This document shows, piece by piece, positions 59,751 through 64,000 of a DNA stretch of 64,000 bases (position 1 is its first letter; every line of letters starts with the position of its first letter). The DNA comes from Gemmatimonadaceae bacterium (GTDB lineage Bacteria; Gemmatimonadota; Gemmatimonadetes; Gemmatimonadales; Gemmatimonadaceae). The position numbers and the translations under genes are program-made. The notes beneath the pieces are model-generated. The model saw only the letters and a program-made list of their open reading frames with translations. It was not told the DNA's origin and did not search any database. Where the stretch lies: assembly GCA_030835125.1 (NCBI GenBank), contig JAUQWM010000044.1, positions 62,001-126,000 on the forward strand, read 5' to 3'.

Positions 59751-60398
59751 TCACCGCACCACGAAGGTCCTCGACCTCGCCTGCAGGTTCCGCCGTTCCG
59801 CGCCTAACAAGCGCACGAACACCCGCCGGATCCCGCGACCCAGGGCCGTCCCCGGGTTCCCGTCACCCCGGACCGCGGGTTGCAGCTCGCCACGAAGCCA
59901 CCGCTCGACCTCGTCCAGGTCCGTGAGGGACATGCTCTCCACGTCGAGCACGCCGATGTAGTACTGGCGGCTCCGCTGCGTGTTCGCCCGCAGGGCGACG
60001 CGCATCGGGCGCTCCACCTCGCGGACCATCTCCGCGAAGGTGGTGAACTGCCCGGCCGACGTGACCCGGTCGCCGTCGCCTTCCACGCGCACCACGCGAT
60101 ACCGCTTGCCCAGCGCGTCGTAGTAGATGAACAGGTCCCACTCGACGCTTCGCCGGTGCGCGTCGAACACCCGCCCCGCCGACCACAGCTCGACCCGGAA
60201 ATGCAGGCGCGCCGGGAACCCGCTCTCGAGCAGGTTCTGCGTCTCACCGTCGGAGACGACGTCGAGCGCGCGCACCTGCGGCCCCTCCTTCGCCAGGACG
60301 GCCGCCTCGGGGAGCGTGAACTCCAGGCGGGGCTGCCGCTGGGCGGATACCGGCTGCGCCAGCACCAACGCCGCGAACACGAGCGCGCGTCGCACCAC
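59751..60398 (-). CDS. Secreted DUF4390-like protein
   Basis: Exported 215-residue beta-rich protein. The signal peptide (about 1-19, ALVFAALVLAQPVSAQ) precedes a domain with LHFRVELWSAGRVFDAHRRSVEWDLFIYYDALGKRYRVVR, like the DUF4390 family of unknown function. Its start (GTG 60398 or 60395) overlaps the stop of the bactofilin-like/barrel gene, so the two are probably co-translated and may act together at the outer membrane. One TTA codon near the C-terminus is in a GTTAGGC motif. Confidence 0.75.
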   Translation of the reverse strand: MVRRALVFAALVLAQPVSAQRQPRLEFTLPEAAVLAKEGPQVRALDVVSDGETQNLLESGFPARLHFRVELWSAGRVFDAHRRSVEWDLFIYYDALGKRYRVVRVEGDGDRVTSAGQFTTFAEMVREVERPMRVALRANTQRSRQYYIGVLDVESMSLTDLDEVERWLRGELQPAVRGDGNPGTALGRGIRRVFVRLLGAERRNLQARSRTFVVR

Positions 60399-62155
60399 TA
60401 GAACCGCGGCTGGAGGCGGGCGAAGAAGTTGAGCGGTGTCCGCGCGTCGGTGATCGACTTCGCCACGTACAGGCCGAGATCGTCGAGTCGGATTCCCAGC
60501 CCAACGTCGGCGCGGAACGTCGCCAGGCCGGGGAACGATCCCGGTCCGTACTGCAGGTCACCCGTCCGCGGACCCACCAGCCACCCGCGCCCCATGTCGG
60601 CGAAGACAACCCACTCGGCGCGCCGCCCCCATCCGAACCGCCGCCGGCGCCGTTCCTGGTCGAGAATCCCGAACAGGTCGCCCCCGACCTCCCCGCGATA
60701 CTCCACCTGCCCGAGCACGAATCGCTCGCACTGCGCCGGAATGCCCTCGGGCGACCGCATCCCGCCCGGAGCTCCCTCCAGTCGCGCGCCGGCGCAGGTC
60801 AGGATGTCGGTGCCGGGCAGGACCTGCCTGAAGTCGTATCCGGGAAGCGTGCCCGCACTCCCGAGCGCAAAGCGCCGCTGCAGGGGCAGGTCGTCCCCAC
60901 TCAGCCAGCCGCCGGCGACCAGCCTCAGGTTGACCTGGCCCTCCGCCGAGATACGGTTGTAGCGCCTGACGTCGACGAGGATGCGGTCGTACGCATTACG
61001 GCCCGTCGGGTTGACGTCGCGGATGGAGCGCGACGTCGGACCGTAGGCCGAGATCTTCCCCACGCCGTATTCGTACTCCCCGGTGACGAACCAGCCTGAC
61101 CAGGGATCGGCTGCGTCGTTTCGCGTGTCGAAGCGGAGGGCGCCACGCACGAGGTGGAATCGGCCGGCGTCGAGCACCGGGTTCGACCGCCAATCCTGGT
61201 TGTCGCGCAACAGCGACCAGGGATCTCGCGCCAGCGGCGTGGACCACTTCTCGTCGGAATACGTGACGCTGGCGTCGAGGTTGTCGCCGACGAAGGCGGT
61301 GGCCGCGATGGACCCGCCGTGTCGGTTGTAGTAGTCGCGGAAGTCGCGGTGGAGCAGGAACGAGGCGAGTCCCGTCTCCTGGTCCGAGAGGTGCCAGTCC
61401 TCCACCGGCGTGACGACATCCTCCAGGCGTCCGGTGAGGCGAATGCCACGCGATCCACCCACCTGCAGCTCGAGCCGCAACAGGTGGCCGAGATTCTCGC
61501 TCTTGAGCTCGAACCGGTCGGCGCTGCGGAGGACGCCCATCGCATCGACGGTCGCCCGTCCCCACGAGAAATCCCGGTACGCGCGCGGGCCGATGAGGAG
61601 CGGCAATCCCTCGACGCGGTTGTACGTTCGCGCCGTCACCAGCCGCAGGTCGCTGTGCGAGCCGCTGCGGGGCGTCATCCGCCTCCGGTACCAGCGCTCG
61701 TCGTCGCTCTCGTCGCGCACCACGAGCACCCCCTCGCCGGCATCGACCGCCACACGCTCCGGGTATGCCCGCGCGCTGCCCGTGACCTCGCCGCCGGCGA
61801 TCGTCGCGAACGTGCCGCCGATCACCGTCACCGATCCGCCCACACGCCCGCCATCGCGCACCTGGATCCCGCCGTTGATCACCACCACGCTGCCCGCGAT
61901 CGTGCCGTTGACCGACAGGTGCCCGCCCACCACCACGAGGTCGCCCTCGATCACGCTGGCGGAGGACACGGTGAAGTCGCCCGTGACCCGCCGCGTCTCC
62001 CGCGCGTTGAAGAGGCGCTGCACGTCGTCCGCGACATCGCGAGGCACCGCGCGCAGGTCGCGGACCTCGAGGACGGGCGGCCCCTGCGTGGGCGCCTGGG
62101 CCTGGATGGCGTCGGCGCCCGTCAGCAGCAGGGGAACGATCAGGAGGAGGCGCAT
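60398..62155 (-). CDS. Bactofilin-like beta-helix fused to an outer membrane beta-barrel
   Basis: A 585-residue exported protein with an unusual layout. The signal peptide covers 1-20. Short beta-helical repeats like those of bactofilins (polymer-forming) cover about 55-145 (IEGDLVVVGGHLSVNGTIAGSVVVINGG...). A surface-antigen-like barrel (about 180-585) ends in Phe and contains RFALGSAGTLPGYDFRQVLPG, an Omp85/BamA-like signature. ATG 62155 is chosen for the signal peptide; upstream in-frame sequence is a heptamer array. There are no POTRA domains. It is followed by the DUF4390-like gene. Function unknown; an envelope scaffold is one guess. Confidence 0.82.
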   Translation of the reverse strand: MRLLLIVPLLLTGADAIQAQAPTQGPPVLEVRDLRAVPRDVADDVQRLFNARETRRVTGDFTVSSASVIEGDLVVVGGHLSVNGTIAGSVVVINGGIQVRDGGRVGGSVTVIGGTFATIAGGEVTGSARAYPERVAVDAGEGVLVVRDESDDERWYRRRMTPRSGSHSDLRLVTARTYNRVEGLPLLIGPRAYRDFSWGRATVDAMGVLRSADRFELKSENLGHLLRLELQVGGSRGIRLTGRLEDVVTPVEDWHLSDQETGLASFLLHRDFRDYYNRHGGSIAATAFVGDNLDASVTYSDEKWSTPLARDPWSLLRDNQDWRSNPVLDAGRFHLVRGALRFDTRNDAADPWSGWFVTGEYEYGVGKISAYGPTSRSIRDVNPTGRNAYDRILVDVRRYNRISAEGQVNLRLVAGGWLSGDDLPLQRRFALGSAGTLPGYDFRQVLPGTDILTCAGARLEGAPGGMRSPEGIPAQCERFVLGQVEYRGEVGGDLFGILDQERRRRRFGWGRRAEWVVFADMGRGWLVGPRTGDLQYGPGSFPGLATFRADVGLGIRLDDLGLYVAKSITDARTPLNFFARLQPRF

Positions 62156-62211
62156 CAGAGTGCAGAATGCAGATTGCGGATTGCGGATTGCGGATTGCGG
62201 ATTGCGAACTG
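62156..62211. repeat. Heptanucleotide array abutting a start codon
   Basis: CAGAGTG, CAGAATG, CAGATTG, four CGGATTG and CGAACTG in 7-base phase. The array begins at the base next to the ATG of the barrel gene, so on the transcript the repeat occupies the ribosome-binding position and no Shine-Dalgarno exists. Confidence 0.94.
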
Positions 62212-62297
62212 GACTGGAACCCGCTCGGTGCTCGCAGCACGGTGCGACGATGAAGTTCAGTGGGAGGAGGCTCGTGAGCAACGGCCTCCGCCGGTCG

Positions 62298-63689
62298 TCA
62301 CATGACGTTCACTGACGGGTCGCCCGCGATTCCCAGCCGCTTCATCCGGCGGTAGAGGTTCGGGCGGTCCGTCTTCAGGCGCCGCGCCGCCTCGGCGATG
62401 TTCCCGCCGGCCACGCCGAGCGCGCGCATGATCAGCAGGCGCTCGTACTCGTCGAGCAGCTCGCTCAGCGGAGCCTCGAGCTGGCCCGGCGCCGGCAGTT
62501 CCGGGACCCTGCCGGGCATGTCCCCGGCGCCCGGGAGGACCTGGGCGACCTCGCGCGTCGTTATGCGCTGTCCCGGATGGAGGATGACCAGCCGCTCCAC
62601 GATGTTCGCCAGCTCGCGGACGTTCCCGGGCCACGGGTGCCGCTGCAGCTGGGCGACGGCGTCGGGAGACCAGTCGGGCATGGCGCGGCCTGTCCGCACG
62701 CGGAAGAGCGTCGCGAAGTGGGCGATCAGCGCGGGAATGTCTCCGGGGCGCTCGCGGAGTGGTGGCACATCGATCGGGATGACGTTGAGCCGGAAGAGCA
62801 GGTCCTCACGGAACGATCCCTCGCGTGCGGCCTTCTGGAGCGCCTTGTTCGTCGCCGCGATGATGCGCACGTCGACCGGAATGGGCTTCGACCCGCCGAG
62901 GCGTTCGATCTCCTTCGCCTCGATGGCGCGGAGCAGCTTGGCTTGCGCCTCCGGACCCAGGTCGCCCACCTCGTCCAGCAGCAGCGTTCCGGTGTGCGCC
63001 AGCTCGAACCGGCCGATGCGTCGCTCGGCGGCGCCGGTGGAGGCGCCGCGCTCGTGGCCGAACATCTCGCTCGCGACCAGGTCGCGCGGGCTCGCCGCGC
63101 AGTTCACGCGCACGAACGGCCGGTCCCGCCGCGGGCTGCCGGAGTGGATCGCGGCCGCCACCAGCTCCTTGCCGGTACCCGACTCGCCGCTGATGAGGAC
63201 GCGCGAGTCCGTCGGCGCCACCCGGGCGATCACCTCGCGCAGTCGCTGCATGATGGCGCTGGCACCGACCATCTCGCCTGACAGTCCCAGGTCGGCCCGC
63301 AGCGCCTCCGTCTCCCGGCGCGCCCGCCGCAACTCGAGCGCGGAAGCGAGCGACAGGAGGACGCCCTCCGGAGTGAGGGGCTTCTCGAGGAAGTTGTGGG
63401 CGCCGAGTTGCGTGGCGCGCACCGCGTCGGCGAGCCCGGCCCGCCCGCTCATCATGATGACGGGGAGGTCGGGGAGCTTCGCGCGCAGGGCTTCGAGCGT
63501 CGCCATGCCATCCATCGCGCCCGGCATCATCAGGTCGAGCAGCACGACATCCGGGTCCCCCTGGACGGCCGCGGCCACGCCACTCGCACCGTCCGGGGCC
63601 TCGCGCACGTCGTAACCCTGTGTCGCGAGCAGTGCCCCCACCATGCGCCGGATGTTCGGCTCGTCGTCGATGATGAGGGCGGTGGGCAC
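62298..63689 (-). CDS. NtrC-family response regulator with altered GAFTGA loop
   Basis: Response regulator of 463 residues. The receiver has D8/D9, D52 and K103. The AAA+ domain has Walker A GESGTGKE (168-175), a GTLLLDEVGDL Walker B and an R-finger region (FREDLLFRLNVIPI). The Fis-type helix-turn-helix (about 425-455) is NIAEAARRLKTDRPNLYRRM. The sigma-54 contact loop reads GASTGA (215-220) in place of GAFTGA. Loss of the Phe usually abolishes sigma-54 activation, so this protein may work differently. It has 12 bases to the upstream gene, a likely operon. Confidence 0.92.
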   Translation of the reverse strand: MPTALIIDDEPNIRRMVGALLATQGYDVREAPDGASGVAAAVQGDPDVVLLDLMMPGAMDGMATLEALRAKLPDLPVIMMSGRAGLADAVRATQLGAHNFLEKPLTPEGVLLSLASALELRRARRETEALRADLGLSGEMVGASAIMQRLREVIARVAPTDSRVLISGESGTGKELVAAAIHSGSPRRDRPFVRVNCAASPRDLVASEMFGHERGASTGAAERRIGRFELAHTGTLLLDEVGDLGPEAQAKLLRAIEAKEIERLGGSKPIPVDVRIIAATNKALQKAAREGSFREDLLFRLNVIPIDVPPLRERPGDIPALIAHFATLFRVRTGRAMPDWSPDAVAQLQRHPWPGNVRELANIVERLVILHPGQRITTREVAQVLPGAGDMPGRVPELPAPGQLEAPLSELLDEYERLLIMRALGVAGGNIAEAARRLKTDRPNLYRRMKRLGIAGDPSVNVM

Positions 63690-63701
63690 GGTGATGAGTC
63701 G

Positions 63702-64000
63702 TCAGGGCCGGCGGACTGCCTCGGCGGCCGCGGGCACCCGCTCGCCCTCGCGCCCGCCGGCCGGCCAGCCGGCAGCCGGAAGGCCACGAAGCTCGGAGAT
63801 GGCCTTCGTGGTGAATCGCTGCCCCTCGGAGACGCGCTCCACCTCGATGGCGATGGCCTCAATGGCCTGTTCGATGCGGTCGAGTCGCGGCGCGATCTCC
63901 TCCACCGGTGCGCCGGCCCCGCGGCGATCCATGCGGCGCGCGAATGCCCGCGCGAGCGGCAGCCCGACGATGACAAACGCCGTCATGACGAAGAACGCGA
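63702..64000 (-). CDS. Small membrane-anchored coiled-coil protein (may continue beyond window)
   Basis: The frame is open to the right edge. ATG 63984-63986 would give 94 residues, but upstream codons (FAFFV) continue the hydrophobic helix, so the true start may lie outside. After the helix (MTAFVIVGLPLARAF) comes a basic stretch and then a helical, coiled-coil-like segment (APRLDRIEQAIEAIAIEVERVSEGQ) and a Gly/Pro tail. It is not recognised. It lies 12 bases before the NtrC-like gene and may be its membrane partner, which is inference. Confidence 0.6.
   Translation of the reverse strand, partial: AFFVMTAFVIVGLPLARAFARRMDRRGAGAPVEEIAPRLDRIEQAIEAIAIEVERVSEGQRFTTKAISELRGLPAAGWPAGGREGERVPAAAEAVRRP

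Noticed and set aside
62156-62281. N-terminal extension of the bactofilin-like/barrel protein
   Set aside because: It is translated array DNA (RNPQSAIRNPQSA) ahead of a clear signal peptide starting at 62155.

Overview
The window is about 70% GC, gene-dense and bacterial, with no tRNA, rRNA, CRISPR array or transposase that I can recognise. A SusC/RagA receptor, a PorX-type response regulator, a VPS10/BNR-repeat secreted protein, TamA/TamB-like envelope genes, a lipid A/LPS export cluster and promoter elements resembling the Bacteroidota TAnnTTTG box together suggest a Gram-negative member of the FCB group. Gemmatimonadota is my best guess; this is inference, because no marker rRNA is present.

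Layout. 1-2120 (-) is the truncated SusC receptor. 2505-11078 (+) is a response regulator followed by an Omp85 protein (TamA-like), TamB and a lipid kinase in one tight unit. 11255-16455 (+) holds a zinc-ribbon peptide, a P1-family peptidase, a membrane protein and a 1,102-residue VPS10-like protein. 17243-20527 (+) is an overlapping operon: EamA transporter, HAD phosphatase, CYTH phosphatase, an unknown protein and AcpS. 20598-22745 is a cytochrome c-FTR1 iron permease fusion behind a Fur-like palindrome. 22921-23204 contains no protein gene but looks like a structured RNA with its own promoter and terminator. 23214-34434 (-) is a long housekeeping series: ruvB, queA, tgt, yajC, def, fmt, rsmB, a PASTA protein, rpe, a thioredoxin-fold protein, tsaD, lgt and a DinB-like protein. 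34649-39520 carries a PAS-GGDEF-EAL protein, a DUF4153-like membrane protein and an aminotransferase. 39608-43698 (-) has ruvA, ruvC, yebC, a lipoprotein hydrolase and a DnaB-like ATPase. 44160-50484 (+) is the PorX-like regulator, then an MsbA-like exporter, a glycosyltransferase, an LpxL-like acyltransferase and a class V aminotransferase. The rest holds a hybrid Ser/Thr kinase, tyrS, a class A PBP, an amidohydrolase, a branched-chain aminotransferase, an HNH protein, a bactofilin-like/beta-barrel fusion, an NtrC-like regulator and the edge of one more gene.

The strongest unexplained signal is a strict 7-base periodicity in spacer DNA. Seventeen loci carry tandem heptanucleotides from several sequence families, often starting on a stop codon. 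Some form long perfect hairpins, and one array lies in frame inside tgt, adding about 26 residues. A second signal is the heptamer GTTAGGC/GCCTAAC, found 21 times by eye. In all 19 coding copies it sits in the same reading phase and uses the rare TTA (Leu) or CCT (Pro) codons.

Many genes overlap by 4-16 bases, so translational coupling is common. All coordinates, structures and motif counts were read by eye; no database search, folding program or alignment was run.
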